Positions 27,572 through 37,384 of a DNA stretch of 64,000 nt are shown here, piece after piece. Numbering within the stretch: position 1 is the stretch's first letter; every line of letters begins with the position of its first letter. A program made the translations under genes and the position numbers. Origin of the DNA: Schlesneria paludicola DSM 18645 (GTDB lineage: Bacteria; Planctomycetota; Planctomycetia; Planctomycetales; Planctomycetaceae); the NCBI RefSeq assembly GCF_000255655.1, contig NZ_JH636435.1:808209-872208 (forward strand), in the 5' to 3' direction. The notes below the pieces were generated by a model. It worked only from the letters and a program-made list of their open reading frames with translations. It ran no database searches and was not told where the DNA came from.

Positions 27572-28786
27572 ATGATGCCGAAACGAGACTACTTCAACTT
27601 CTACTCCGCCGGTCGAATTGTCTTTGGGTCGGGCGTCACGGCTCGACTCAGCCAATTCATTCAGCCTTGGGCTCCCAAGAAGGCACTCATCGTCACGGAC
27701 GCCGTACTGGTTCGAATTGGGCTGGTCAATGAAATCGAACGACCGCTGCGCGACGCTGGGATCGAGGTCGACATCTTTGACGGCGGCGAACCGGAACCCT
27801 CGTTCGCTGTCGCGGACCGGGCTCTCGCCAAAGCGAATGCCAGCAAGCCCGATCTTGTGATTGGTGTGGGTGGTGGCAGCAACCTGGATCTCGCAAAAAT
27901 CGTCGCATGTGTGCTGTCACACGGCGGTGGCTATCGCGACTATTTCGGATACGGAAAAGTTCCTGGGCCGATCATGCCACTGGTCTGCCTGCCAACGACC
28001 GCAGGAACAGGCAGCGAAGTCTCACATGCCGCGGTGCTGACCGACACCGAAAATCAGGTCAAAATCAGTTCACTCAGTCACTACTTGCGACCGGCATTGG
28101 CGGTCGTCGATCCCAAATTAACCCTAAGCTGCCCACCTCAAGCCTCGGCAGACAGTGGAATCGATGCGTTGACGCACGCCATCGAAGCCTTCACCGCGAT
28201 GTCCTTCGATCAGTTGGCCGTTCCGCCCGATGAACCGTTTCCATACGACGGTAAGCAACCCATCGGCGACTGTCTGGCCGAACGAGCCATTGAACTGATT
28301 GGAAAACATCTGATCACCGCCGTCAAAGAGCCGAGCGATCTGGTCGCCCGCGAAGGAATGGCACTGGCAGCCACACTCGCGGGATTGGCCTTTTCGAACA
28401 ACGCCGTCGCGGTCGTCCACGCGCTCGAATACCCGATCGGTGGCGCGCTGCATTGCTCACATGGGGCCGGAAATGGCCTGCTGCTGCCCTACGTCATGAA
28501 GTTCAACCTGCCGGCACGCATCCCCGAATTCAAACGAATTGCCGAACTTCTGGGCGAGAATGTCTCCGGGCTCTCGGACCTCGCAGCCGCTGAACGCGCG
28601 GTGACCGCCGTTGAACGACTTCGTGTGGACGCGGGCATCCCATTACGAATCCGCGATCTTGGCGGCACACGAGATCAGCTTCCCCTGTTCGCCAAAAAAT
28701 CCTTTGCGATTCAGCGTTTGATGATTCTGAATGGTCGCACGCCGACCGAAGCAGACCTGCTGAGTATCCTGGAATCCGCCTTCTAA
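27572..28786 (+). CDS. Iron-containing alcohol dehydrogenase
   Basis: A 404-residue group III (iron-activated) dehydrogenase. It starts RDYFNFYSAGRIVFGSGVTA, has the nucleotide-binding VIGVGGGSNLDLAKIVAC, the loop PTTAGTGSEVSHAAVLTD, and metal ligands in GIDALTHAIEAFTA and VVHALEYPIGGALHCSHGAG. These are the complete family motifs. The family reduces aldehydes or oxidises alcohols with NAD(P); close subfamilies include lactaldehyde reductase and maleylacetate reductase. The C-terminal part is shorter in detail than FucO. It stands between hrpA and dnaE2 with small gaps and shares their direction, but no functional link is evident. Confidence 0.92.
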   Translation: MMPKRDYFNFYSAGRIVFGSGVTARLSQFIQPWAPKKALIVTDAVLVRIGLVNEIERPLRDAGIEVDIFDGGEPEPSFAVADRALAKANASKPDLVIGVGGGSNLDLAKIVACVLSHGGGYRDYFGYGKVPGPIMPLVCLPTTAGTGSEVSHAAVLTDTENQVKISSLSHYLRPALAVVDPKLTLSCPPQASADSGIDALTHAIEAFTAMSFDQLAVPPDEPFPYDGKQPIGDCLAERAIELIGKHLITAVKEPSDLVAREGMALAATLAGLAFSNNAVAVVHALEYPIGGALHCSHGAGNGLLLPYVMKFNLPARIPEFKRIAELLGENVSGLSDLAAAERAVTAVERLRVDAGIPLRIRDLGGTRDQLPLFAKKSFAIQRLMILNGRTPTEADLLSILESAF

Positions 28787-28833
28787 GAATCCGCACGCCA
28801 ACTCGCTGTCTCGGAACGCCGGCCAGGTGCCAC

Positions 28834-31800
28834 ATGCCCGAACAACCGATCCCCAAACTTCGCCCATTGGGAACGCTCGCCCCTGCCGATCAACGTCCAA
28901 TTACCAGCAACCCGCACGCAGGCTATGCGGAACTTCATTGCCTGACAAACTATTCTTTTCTGCAAGCCGCGTCACATCCCGATGAACTGGTCCGACGAGC
29001 GGCAGAACTGAACTACTGCGCACTTTCGATCACGGATCGACACAGCCTGGCGGGTGTCGTTCGAGCTCATGCTGCGGCGAAGCCTCTTGGCCTGCGGCTG
29101 ATGATCGGTACCGAGATTTCTCTCGAGCAGGGCTCACGCGTTGTTCTTCACGCGAAAACGCGCCGTGGCTACGCGGGCCTTGCGCGATTGCTGACCGTCG
29201 GCAAACGTCGCGCTCCAAAAGGCGAGTGCCACCTCAAATTCGCTGATGTGGCACAGCATTCCTCGGATCTGCTGGCGAGCATTCCGCTCGATTCCGAGAA
29301 TCTCGAACAACAAGCCGAAGATCTTCCGCAATGGCGAGAACTTTTCGGCGACGATTGCTCGTTGATGGCTCAGCGCCATCATGGTCCGCATGACGACTGG
29401 ACCTTGCAGCGGTTCGTGCAAGTTTCAAATCACTCACGGATCACCCTTGTGGCCAGCAACGGAGTTCAGTTCCACGATTCATCACGGCGATTCTTGCAGG
29501 ATGTCCAAACCGCCATTCGATTGGGCCGCTCGGTTGCCGAACTCGGTTCGCATCGACTGGCAAATGGCGAACGTCACCTGAAGTCTGCCGATCAGATGCG
29601 CCAGCTCTTCGCCGCCTGTCCGATGGCAATCGAGCGAACCGTGGAGCTGGCCGATCGCTGCACATTCAGCCTGGACGAACTGAAATACGAGTATCCAGAA
29701 GAACTCTGCCCACGTGGAGAAACACCACTCTCGTGGCTAAAGGCGTTGACGAAGAAGGGCCTTCGCGAACGCTATCCAAACGATATCCCACCACTGATTC
29801 AAAATGCCGTCGACCACGAATTGCGGTTGATCGAGGAATTGCACTACGAAGCGTACTTCTTGACGGTCTGGGACCTGGTCCGATTCGCGCGCAGTCGTGA
29901 AATCCTGTGTCAGGGACGAGGGTCCGCCGCGAACTCGGCCGTCTGTTACTGCCTGGGCATTACCTCCGTTGACCCCGGAAAGATCGACCTGCTGTTCGAA
30001 CGATTCATTTCGAGAGAACGCGGAGAAGCTCCCGATATCGATGTGGACTTTGAACACGAGCGACGTGAAGAAGTCCTGCAATACTTGTACGACAAATACG
30101 GACGCGAACGAGCTGGCATGACGGCGGAAGTGATTTCGTATCGTCCGAAGTCCGCCGTCCGCGATGTCGGGAAGGCACTCGGACTGTCACTCGATTGCAT
30201 TGATGCGCTGGCCAAGTCGGTTGACCACGCTCATCACGATGACGCGCGCCTGGTCGAGCGGTTTCGCTCTGTGGGATTTGATCCCGATTCACGCGTAGGA
30301 CGGCAACTGGTAAGTTTGGTCGACCAGTTGCTCGGCTTTCCCCGCCACCTGTCACAGCACGTCGGCGGGATGATTATCACGAAAGGTCCGCTGTGCGAAC
30401 TCGTGCCGATCGAGAATGCCGCCATGGCGGATCGCACAGTCGTCGAATGGGACAAAGATGATCTCGACGAGCTGGGAATCTTGAAAGTCGATTGCCTCGC
30501 ACTGGGCATGCTGACGGCCATCCGCAAATCGTTCGACTTCATTAAGCAACACACCGGGCATCAGTTCACGCTGGCAAACCTTCCCCCTGAAGACACCGCG
30601 GTCTATGACATGCTTTGTCGAGCGGAGTCGATCGGAGTCTTTCAAGTCGAATCACGGGCTCAGATGAGCATGCTGCCGAGACTGAAGCCGATTTGCTTTT
30701 ATGATCTGGTGGTCGAAGTCGCCATCGTTCGCCCCGGTCCAATTCAAGGCAAGATGGTTCATCCTTATTTGCGGCGGCGCGACAAACTCGAAGACGTCAC
30801 CTATCCCAGCGAAGCCGTGCGACACGTGCTGGAAAAGACCTTGGGGGTACCGATCTTTCAAGAGCAGGCGATGAAGCTCGCAATCGTCGCGGCAGGCTTT
30901 ACCCCCGGTGAGGCCGATCAACTTCGTCGTGCAATGGGGGCCTGGCGCCGAACAGGCGTTATGGGTCCTTTTCGCGACAAGCTCATTGGCGGAATGGTGT
31001 CACGAGAATATTCACCGGAATTCGCCGAGCGCGTCTATGAACAGATTCAAGGATTCGGCGAATACGGATTTCCAGAATCGCATGCCGCCAGTTTTGCACT
31101 GCTGGTCTATGCCTCGGCCTGGCTGAAACACTATCAGCCAGCGATCTTTACCGCGGCCTTACTGAACAGTCAGCCTCTCGGTTTTTACGCTCCGGCCCAA
31201 CTCGTTGCTGAAGCTCGGCGTCAGGGAGTGGATGTGCGCCCCGCCGACGTCAACCTCAGCGACTGGGACTGCACCATCGAACTTCATCCTTATGAGCCAC
31301 ACGAGCCAATCCCTGATCTGCGTGAACCAGGTCTGGTCCCGGGAAACCGCGAAGGGCGATTCGCGATTCGTTTGGGTCTTCGCATGATCCATGGTCTCCG
31401 ACAGGACTCTGCCGAACGAATCATGGACGAACGTCGCACGGAACCGTTCTCGCAACAAGCGGAATTTGCCAGACGCACCTCGCTGCGCCGTGGGGAACTC
31501 ACGCTGCTCGCCAATGCCGGTGCGTTTGGATCGCTGCAACCGCAACGACGAACGTCAATCTGGGATGCCTTGCCTGTTCGTGAACCGTCACCCCTCTATG
31601 ACGAGTCCGATGAGGGTGAGCCGACTCCAGATTTGGCCCCGATGACAGCCATTCAGGAAGTGGTCGCCGATTATCAGTCCGCGGGACTGTCCCTGCGCGC
31701 CCATCCGCTCAGCTTCTTGCGTCCAGATCTGGAACTGCGGTCCGTCGTCCGGGCCGTTGACCTGTTGATTCTGGAACCCGACCGCCGATATCGCGTCGCA

Positions 31801-32064
31801 GGACTGGTCCTGCTTCGACAGCGTCCTTCGACGGCGAAGGGGATCACCTTCATGACTATTGAGGACGAAACGGGAACCGCGAACCTTGTCGTTCACGTCA
31901 ACGTCTGGGAGCGATTTCGACTGATCGCGCGGCGCGCCTCTGCGATTATCGCCCGCGGCGTGCTCGAACGACAGAACGAAGTCGTCCACCTTGTCGTTGA
32001 CACTTTCGAAGACTTAACGGACGTCTTGAGTCACTACAAGAATCCCTCGCGCGATTTCCGATAG
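28834..32064 (+). CDS. dnaE2: Error-prone DNA polymerase DnaE2 (ImuC)
   Basis: A 1076-residue C-family polymerase. It starts with a PHP domain (YAELHCLTNYSFLQAASHPD, ALSITDRHSLAGVVRAHAAA), where the catalytic His set is largely kept, then the palm with the Asp pair D401/D403 in APDIDVDFEHERREE and the third Asp D553 in KVDCLALGMLT. The LGFPRHLSQHVGGMIITKGP motif is DnaE2-type. The C-terminal OB domain (RVAGLVLLRQRPSTAKGITF) is present, while the beta-binding tail differs from DnaE1. Length is less than replicative DnaE (about 1160) and fits ImuC. In many bacteria it works with ImuA/ImuB in SOS translesion synthesis, but neither is beside it here. An AGG-containing site precedes the ATG. Confidence 0.92.
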   Translation: MPEQPIPKLRPLGTLAPADQRPITSNPHAGYAELHCLTNYSFLQAASHPDELVRRAAELNYCALSITDRHSLAGVVRAHAAAKPLGLRLMIGTEISLEQGSRVVLHAKTRRGYAGLARLLTVGKRRAPKGECHLKFADVAQHSSDLLASIPLDSENLEQQAEDLPQWRELFGDDCSLMAQRHHGPHDDWTLQRFVQVSNHSRITLVASNGVQFHDSSRRFLQDVQTAIRLGRSVAELGSHRLANGERHLKSADQMRQLFAACPMAIERTVELADRCTFSLDELKYEYPEELCPRGETPLSWLKALTKKGLRERYPNDIPPLIQNAVDHELRLIEELHYEAYFLTVWDLVRFARSREILCQGRGSAANSAVCYCLGITSVDPGKIDLLFERFISRERGEAPDIDVDFEHERREEVLQYLYDKYGRERAGMTAEVISYRPKSAVRDVGKALGLSLDCIDALAKSVDHAHHDDARLVERFRSVGFDPDSRVGRQLVSLVDQLLGFPRHLSQHVGGMIITKGPLCELVPIENAAMADRTVVEWDKDDLDELGILKVDCLALGMLTAIRKSFDFIKQHTGHQFTLANLPPEDTAVYDMLCRAESIGVFQVESRAQMSMLPRLKPICFYDLVVEVAIVRPGPIQGKMVHPYLRRRDKLEDVTYPSEAVRHVLEKTLGVPIFQEQAMKLAIVAAGFTPGEADQLRRAMGAWRRTGVMGPFRDKLIGGMVSREYSPEFAERVYEQIQGFGEYGFPESHAASFALLVYASAWLKHYQPAIFTAALLNSQPLGFYAPAQLVAEARRQGVDVRPADVNLSDWDCTIELHPYEPHEPIPDLREPGLVPGNREGRFAIRLGLRMIHGLRQDSAERIMDERRTEPFSQQAEFARRTSLRRGELTLLANAGAFGSLQPQRRTSIWDALPVREPSPLYDESDEGEPTPDLAPMTAIQEVVADYQSAGLSLRAHPLSFLRPDLELRSVVRAVDLLILEPDRRYRVAGLVLLRQRPSTAKGITFMTIEDETGTANLVVHVNVWERFRLIARRASAIIARGVLERQNEVVHLVVDTFEDLTDVLSHYKNPSRDFR

Positions 32065-32123
32065 CAGCACAGTCCACTTCTGAACGAAGCGGCCCATAGT
32101 GGCGACACGTGCATTGCCCCGGT

Positions 32124-32504
32124 TCACGCCACATCCGGCGCTTCAAAGTAGTCGTCGTCTGCGATGTCCGGAATCCCAACCACAAGCACTCGCATTCGGC
32201 CCTGAGCCGAGTGAACAGCATTCGGCGGAATATGAACCAGACTTCCGCGTTGAACCTCGTATCCAATGCCTTCGACCGTCACGGTCCCGGCCCCATCAAG
32301 CACGTAGTACAGCTCTGTGGACCGTTTGTGAAAATGAGGTCTCGCCCCATCAATGTCGACGGCGTGTGCCCATGCCGCAGGAGCAAGCACGGCATCTTCG
32401 CGACTGATCAGGCGATCACGCCACCCGCACGCACTTTTTTCGCGAGGGGTCTGCCCCTCATGCCGGACCAACACCCTGTTCAGATTGCTGACGGCCAGAC
32501 TCAT
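32124..32504 (-). CDS. Small cupin-domain protein
   Basis: The 126-residue protein consists of a single conserved cupin barrel. Metal-ligand motif 1 is PHFHKRSTELYYVLDGAGTV with two His and one Glu, and motif 2 is GSLVHIPPNAVHSAQG with the last His. This fits small metal-binding cupins such as mannose-6-phosphate isomerase-like proteins. AAGGAA lies seven bases before the ATG. The protein is cytoplasmic. Its substrate is not indicated by context, and its stop is 59 bases from the end of the convergent dnaE2. Confidence 0.88.
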   Translation of the reverse strand: MSLAVSNLNRVLVRHEGQTPREKSACGWRDRLISREDAVLAPAAWAHAVDIDGARPHFHKRSTELYYVLDGAGTVTVEGIGYEVQRGSLVHIPPNAVHSAQGRMRVLVVGIPDIADDDYFEAPDVA

Positions 32505-32810
32505 AGGTCATTTCCTTCACCAAAACAAAGCCCGACTTGAACCACCACGCGACGAAACCGCCACGGACCGCGAAGTCTTTCACGACAATTCGTCAGGATC
32601 GTTTCAGTCCGCATTTCGGACATGTCAACCTGTGTCGATGCTGACGTCTGCGATAGGGAGCAGATCGCACATTGTACTGCGTTTTTCTGACGAACCGAAG
32701 ATATCGTACGTACCTGCCGTTTCCGACTCGCCGTGTTCGCGGGTCGTGAAGGTCGCCACGGATCGTCGTCCTTTCACCAACATGCGGATTTTGCCGGAAA
32801 CGAGATCGAT
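32505..32810. other. Intergenic region between cupin and TolC genes
   Basis: About 306 bases between divergent genes. Short frames on both strands have no family signature and I see no -35/-10 pair with proper spacing. It should hold both promoters. Confidence 0.35.
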
Positions 32811-34073
32811 ATGCTGAAGAGACTTTTTGCGTTGTCAGTCGTCTTGCTCGGTTTCGGAGCTCACCTGTTTGCCCAGGAAGAGGCCGAACAGATGATCGCG
32901 CTTGAAGATGCGCAGGCGTCAGACACGACATTGATTTCCGCAACGTCGCTGGCCGAGTCGATCAACCCAATTCTCGCTCGTGCGGCCGCCGACGTCGAAG
33001 CCGCTCGCGGACGTGCCTATCAAGCGGGACTGTACCCGAACCCGGTGGCCCAAGGCGGGGCAACACAGCTCGCGGGCAACGAAAGCCAATACTACTTTGG
33101 CCTGAGCCAGGAAATTGTCACCAAACACAAACTGCAGCTCAATCAGAGTGCCGCGACACGTGAGGTCTATCAGGCGGAACTCCACTTTGTCCAAACGCGT
33201 TTCGCACTCCTGACTGCGGTCCGGCAGACGTTCTTCCTGGCGCTCGCCAGCCAAAGGCGCGTCGATGTCCTGACAAAGCTTCTCGATATCACGCGCAATT
33301 CCGCGACGGCCGCCGAACGAATGCGGGCCGCCGGCGAAACCTCGAAGGCCGACACGCTCTTGTTCGAAATCGAACTGGAAAAAGCCGAAGTGGCACTCGA
33401 GAACGCCCAAGCCCAACTCGCGGCCGCTCGTCGGCAGCTCGCCGCCGTGATTGGTGTGCGTGAAATGAATATCGGCCGCATCGTCGGCAACCTGAGAATC
33501 TCGCTTGACGAAGCCATGGCGCAAATCTTGATTGACGGTTATGTGCCTTACAACGCGCAAGTTCAGGTGGCCGAACAGGAGGTTGAACGCTCGAGAATTC
33601 TTCTGCAACGCGCTCAAGTCGAACCATTCCCGAATATCACCGTTTACGGTGGATATCAAAACCAGTTACTTGGGGTCCGCGACATGGGCCTGCTGAATGC
33701 ATCGATCCCGATTCCCGTCTGGAATCGAAATCAAGGAAATATCGCAGCAGCCCATGCCCACATTCATCGAGCGACTGCCGATGTCGGCCAAGTTCAGAAT
33801 CAAATTGCACGCATGATGGCCGAAGGCATCGGCCGCTATAAAGTCGCCGATCAGCAGGCGCGACGCTTCGAAGAAAAAATCGTTCCCAAGGCCCGCGAAG
33901 GCGTGACGATCATTCAGGAAGCATTCGCCAATGGGCAGTTCGATTCGTTCCGCCTGCTGCAATCGCAACGCGGACTCGTCGAATCGAACCTCGGATACAT
34001 CGCCGCCTTGGAATCCCGCTGGATGGCTGCCGCCGAACTGGCCGGCATCGCCCAACTCGAAACGTTCCCGTGA
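32811..34073 (+). CDS. TolC-family outer membrane channel protein
   Basis: The 420-residue protein starts at the ATG at 32811, with a signal peptide (RLFALSVVLLGFGAHLFAQ). It has the OMF pattern of two alpha-helical repeats: the first has LARAAADVEAARGRAYQAG and PNPVAQGGATQLAG, and the end shows SRWMAAAELAGIAQLETFP typical of OMF ends. The long heptad helix RAAGETSKADTLLFEIELEKAE and IPIPVWNRNQGNIAAAHAHI are standard. It resembles CzcC/CusC-type proteins. No RND or membrane fusion gene lies beside it, so it works with partners encoded elsewhere. The gene is divergent from the cupin gene. Confidence 0.88.
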   Translation: MLKRLFALSVVLLGFGAHLFAQEEAEQMIALEDAQASDTTLISATSLAESINPILARAAADVEAARGRAYQAGLYPNPVAQGGATQLAGNESQYYFGLSQEIVTKHKLQLNQSAATREVYQAELHFVQTRFALLTAVRQTFFLALASQRRVDVLTKLLDITRNSATAAERMRAAGETSKADTLLFEIELEKAEVALENAQAQLAAARRQLAAVIGVREMNIGRIVGNLRISLDEAMAQILIDGYVPYNAQVQVAEQEVERSRILLQRAQVEPFPNITVYGGYQNQLLGVRDMGLLNASIPIPVWNRNQGNIAAAHAHIHRATADVGQVQNQIARMMAEGIGRYKVADQQARRFEEKIVPKAREGVTIIQEAFANGQFDSFRLLQSQRGLVESNLGYIAALESRWMAAAELAGIAQLETFP

Positions 34074-34114
34074 TGCATGTGACCCCGGTCAGCGATGCAG
34101 AAGAGGAATGGCCT

Positions 34115-35851
34115 CTATGAACGCCCGACAATCGGCTGAACAAACTCCAGTGCTTCAGCAGACTCCGGACGCAGGAAATCAAAATCACATCCTTCGTCCG
34201 CCTGCAAGACGTGGTCGATATAGAGCTTCGGGTAGCCGCGCAAATGCTTGGATGTCGGGGGCTGCCAGGCGGCCCTTCGCCGCGCCAGTTCCGCATCATC
34301 CACCAGAAGTTGCAGCCGTCGTTCGGCGACATTCAGTTCGATCAGGTCGCCATCTTGCACCAGCGCGAGCGTCCCGCCAGCAGCGGCCTCGGGCGTGACA
34401 TGCAGGACGACGGTTCCATACGAAGTTCCGCTCATCCGGGAATCACTGATTCGTACAAGGTCCGTGACACCGTCCTGCAGCAGCTTCTTCGGGACAGGAA
34501 TCGAACCCCATTCCGGAAATCCCGGTACGCCCTTGGGCCCCGCGTTCTGCAGGACAAGCACGCTGTCGGCAGTGACCGGAAGATCGGGTGAATCGATTCG
34601 ATCAAGCATCTCTTCATAGTCACGAAAGACGATCGCGTGCCCCGTATGAGTCATTAATTTTGGCGAGGCGGCTGCCGTCTTGATCACCGCCCCACTGGGC
34701 GAAAGATTGCCCTTCAGGACGGCCAAAGCTCCACCGTCCCGCACCGGCTTTTCTCGCGACACAATCACGTCGCGATTGAAACTGCGGCTTCTGGAAATAT
34801 TGTCACCCAGCGTACGACCCGTGATGGTCATCGTATTCAGATCGAGCAGATCGCGGATCTCGGCCATCACGGCCGACACGCCACCCGCCGAATCAAATGC
34901 ATCCATCAGATGCCGGCCCGAGGGTGCCATGTTGACCAGGAACGGCGTTGTCTGTGACAGTTCGTCAAACCGAGACAGGGGAATCGTGATCCCCCGTCGC
35001 CCCGCCATGGCGATCAAATGCACGATGGCATTCGTCGATCCACCGAGTGCAAGCAACGTCCGAATGGCATTCTCGAACGCCTGCGGCGTCAGGATGCGAG
35101 ACGGGCGCAAATCTTCACGAACGAGTTGTACGATCCGCCGCCCGGTCGCCGTCGCGACCTGCATTCGCCGCGAATCCGTGGCCGGAATCGAGGCCGTTCC
35201 AGGCAGCATCATCCCTAACGCTTCCGACAGCGACGTCATCGTCGATGCCGTGCCCATCGTGTTGCAGGCCCCAACCCCACACCCATAACTGGCTTCGATT
35301 TCGAGCCATTCGTCCAGCGAAAGGCGCCCCGCGCGCCGCTCGTCCGAATACTTCCACAAATCGGTTCCCGAGCCAATCGGATTCCCACGCCAATACCCAA
35401 TCGCCCGCGGACCGCCGTTGAGTTGAATCGCTGGAAGATCGGCACTCGCGGCGGCCATGAGCTGCGCCGGAGTCGTCTTATCGCAATTACAAAGCAGCAC
35501 GACGCCATCAATCGGATTAGCGCGGAGCGTCTCTTCAATGTCCATCGCCATCAGATTGCGATAGAGCATCGCCGACGGCTTCATGAACTCTTCGCCGAGC
35601 GAAATCGAGTGGAACTCGAGCGGAAGTCCTCCCTCCATCAAGACGCCGCGTTTCACGCCTTCGGCCAGCTCGCGCAGATTCGCGTTACAGTTATTCAGAT
35701 CGCTCCAGCTATTGGCGATGCCGATGACCGGCTTTCCTGCGAAGTCGTCAGGGTTTAGCCCCATGGACCGTAGCGAGGATCGATTTTGAAACGCCAACTC
35801 TTCTCGGCCGGCAAACCATTGTGAACTCCGCAGCGCGGAAGCAGTCGGCAT
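34115..35851 (-). CDS. IlvD/Edd family dehydratase, sugar-acid type
   Basis: The 578-residue Fe-S dehydratase has all three cluster cysteines: C55 in SDLNNCNANLRELAEG, C123 in LLCNCDKTTPAQLM, C196 in GVGACNTMGTASTMTS. The catalytic Ser lies in RISDSRMSGTSYGTVVLHVT. The LNGGPR region and the C-terminal YPKLYIDHVLQADEGCDFDF are typical of the pentonate dehydratase branch (L-arabinonate or D-xylonate), and not of IlvD proper, whose end differs. The enzyme would turn a sugar acid into a 2-keto-3-deoxy acid. It is next to a zinc alcohol dehydrogenase (136-base gap, same strand), a sugar-acid pathway context, but the exact substrate is not settled. Confidence 0.85.
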   Translation of the reverse strand: MPTASALRSSQWFAGREELAFQNRSSLRSMGLNPDDFAGKPVIGIANSWSDLNNCNANLRELAEGVKRGVLMEGGLPLEFHSISLGEEFMKPSAMLYRNLMAMDIEETLRANPIDGVVLLCNCDKTTPAQLMAAASADLPAIQLNGGPRAIGYWRGNPIGSGTDLWKYSDERRAGRLSLDEWLEIEASYGCGVGACNTMGTASTMTSLSEALGMMLPGTASIPATDSRRMQVATATGRRIVQLVREDLRPSRILTPQAFENAIRTLLALGGSTNAIVHLIAMAGRRGITIPLSRFDELSQTTPFLVNMAPSGRHLMDAFDSAGGVSAVMAEIRDLLDLNTMTITGRTLGDNISRSRSFNRDVIVSREKPVRDGGALAVLKGNLSPSGAVIKTAAASPKLMTHTGHAIVFRDYEEMLDRIDSPDLPVTADSVLVLQNAGPKGVPGFPEWGSIPVPKKLLQDGVTDLVRISDSRMSGTSYGTVVLHVTPEAAAGGTLALVQDGDLIELNVAERRLQLLVDDAELARRRAAWQPPTSKHLRGYPKLYIDHVLQADEGCDFDFLRPESAEALEFVQPIVGRS

Positions 35852-35987
35852 GACGCGTGATCTCGCTTATTTCTGTTGAGAACGAACTCGTACAACACTC
35901 AATGAACCCGGTGTGTCGAGGCAACGCCGTTTCAATGGGAATGACGATAAAATCGCCAGGGATCAATCTAACGAATTCGCCCAATGT

Positions 35988-37046
35988 TCACGACTCGTCC
36001 TGATTCCGAATGACGATTTCCAGCGGTGTCATGCTGATTTCGAGAGGGAAATTGGTTCCATTCGGTGGAACCAGGACTGCGGCACCCGTCAAATCGCCCG
36101 ATCGCAATTTATCGAGAGCGACGTTCGCGTCCTCGAGGCGGAAGAGCTCGGTGGTCGTTTTGATCGACATCACGGGCGCCACCGACAGAAACTCCTCACC
36201 ATCGCGGCGTGTCAGATTTGCCACCGACCGTACCATTCGCTCACCCCACAACAACGAGTAGGGAAAGCTGGGAATGTCGCTCATGTGAATTCCACCACAC
36301 ACGACGACGCCCCCTTTTCGCACGACCTTCAGTGCCGCGGGGACAAGGTCCCCCACTGGCGCAAAAATAATTGCCGCATCCAATTCTTCGGGAGGTCTGG
36401 ATTCGGAATCGCCCACCCAGGAGGCACCGACCGATTTCGCGAACCTCTGGGCGATAATATCGCCGGGACGAGTGAACGCATAAACCTTCTGGCCCCGGAA
36501 CTTCGCGGTTTGGGTCACAAGGTGCGCCGCGGCACCGAACCCAAATATTCCGAGCCGCTCGGCATCCCCCGCCATTCGCAATGAGCGGAATCCGATCAAA
36601 CCTGCGCACAGCAGCGGTGCCGCCTCGACATCGCTGAAGACTTGAGGCAGCTTGAAGCAAAACCGCTCGTCGGCCACGGTCCGTTCGGCAAACCCGCCAT
36701 CCAGGTTGTACCCGGTGAACTGAGCCCGATCGCAAAGGTTTTCTTGCCCTCGACGACAAAACCGGCACTGCCCACAGGTCGAACCTAACCAGGGAACCCC
36801 AACGCGATCTCCGAGGCGAAGTGAGGTGACTGCCACCCCCACATCAATCACCATGCCGACGATTTCGTGCCCGGGAACCAGCGGCAACTTCGGGTTCGGC
36901 AGTTCTCCGTCGCAGACATGCAGGTCCGTACGGCAGACTGCACATGCCAGAACTTGCAACAACACCTGACGAGGACCTGGCTGCGGTTCAGCCAGATCAC
37001 GTCGTACAAGAGGTTGCCCCGGTTTCTCGAGCACCATGGCCAGCAA
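35988..37046 (-). CDS. Zinc-dependent alcohol dehydrogenase
   Basis: A 352-residue medium-chain dehydrogenase. The catalytic zinc residues are seen in ACAVCRTDLHVCDGE and VPGHEIVGMVIDVG; the structural zinc cysteines are in CGQCRFCRRGQENLC. The Rossmann loop is LGIFGFGAAAHLVTQTA. The start is the TTG at 37046, with GGAG seven bases upstream, giving MLAMVLEKPG; proteins of this family begin M-x-A-M, so the TTG is favoured over the ATG at 37037. The last 20 residues, after VLVPPN, form an extra tail compared with AdhA-type enzymes. It precedes the sugar-acid-type dehydratase on the same strand, so the two may form one unit. Confidence 0.88.
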   Translation of the reverse strand: MLAMVLEKPGQPLVRRDLAEPQPGPRQVLLQVLACAVCRTDLHVCDGELPNPKLPLVPGHEIVGMVIDVGVAVTSLRLGDRVGVPWLGSTCGQCRFCRRGQENLCDRAQFTGYNLDGGFAERTVADERFCFKLPQVFSDVEAAPLLCAGLIGFRSLRMAGDAERLGIFGFGAAAHLVTQTAKFRGQKVYAFTRPGDIIAQRFAKSVGASWVGDSESRPPEELDAAIIFAPVGDLVPAALKVVRKGGVVVCGGIHMSDIPSFPYSLLWGERMVRSVANLTRRDGEEFLSVAPVMSIKTTTELFRLEDANVALDKLRSGDLTGAAVLVPPNGTNFPLEISMTPLEIVIRNQDES

Positions 37047-37384
37047 GACATTTCTCCATCGTCAAATTCGAAATTGAGCCCACAGGCTCCCGTTGAGTGT
37101 GTCCGGAAATTCCGTTGTTGTTTGTTCGTCCTCGTTACCAAGCTCTCGCTTGGTAACGCCTCCTGCAATCCGATCTTCAGCCGCACCAGAATGTGGTCAG
37201 TGATCCTCATACAAACGTCTGCGGTGTGGAAAGCGTTGCCAAACAGAAGCTTGGCAACGTGAACTAGTCCGGCACCCCAATCAGGCACCCGTTCAGGCGA
37301 CCACCATTCATTTTCGGCCCTAAGGGACCTGTCGGCAAGTTGAACGTGTCGAATTCTTGCAAACCACGCTTGAGAACCCGCGCG
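37047..37384. other. Intergenic region with repeat copy B
   Basis: About 340 bases between two minus-strand genes. It contains the two-hairpin repeat copy B and the promoter region of the zinc alcohol dehydrogenase. No gene is supported. Confidence 0.4.
37130..37262. repeat. Two-hairpin intergenic repeat, copy B
   Basis: Hairpin 1 (37133-37158) is a perfect 10-bp stem, CGTTACCAAG/CTTGGTAACG with a 6-base loop; hairpin 2 (37234-37259) is a perfect 9-bp stem, CGTTGCCAA/TTGGCAACG with an 8-base loop. They are 75 bases apart. It is the best preserved of the three copies. Confidence 0.75.

Noticed and set aside
32593-32943. Minus-strand frame ending TCPKCGLKRS
   Set aside because: A zinc-ribbon-like CPKCG end is seen, but the rest is Arg-rich shadow sequence overlapping the TolC gene.
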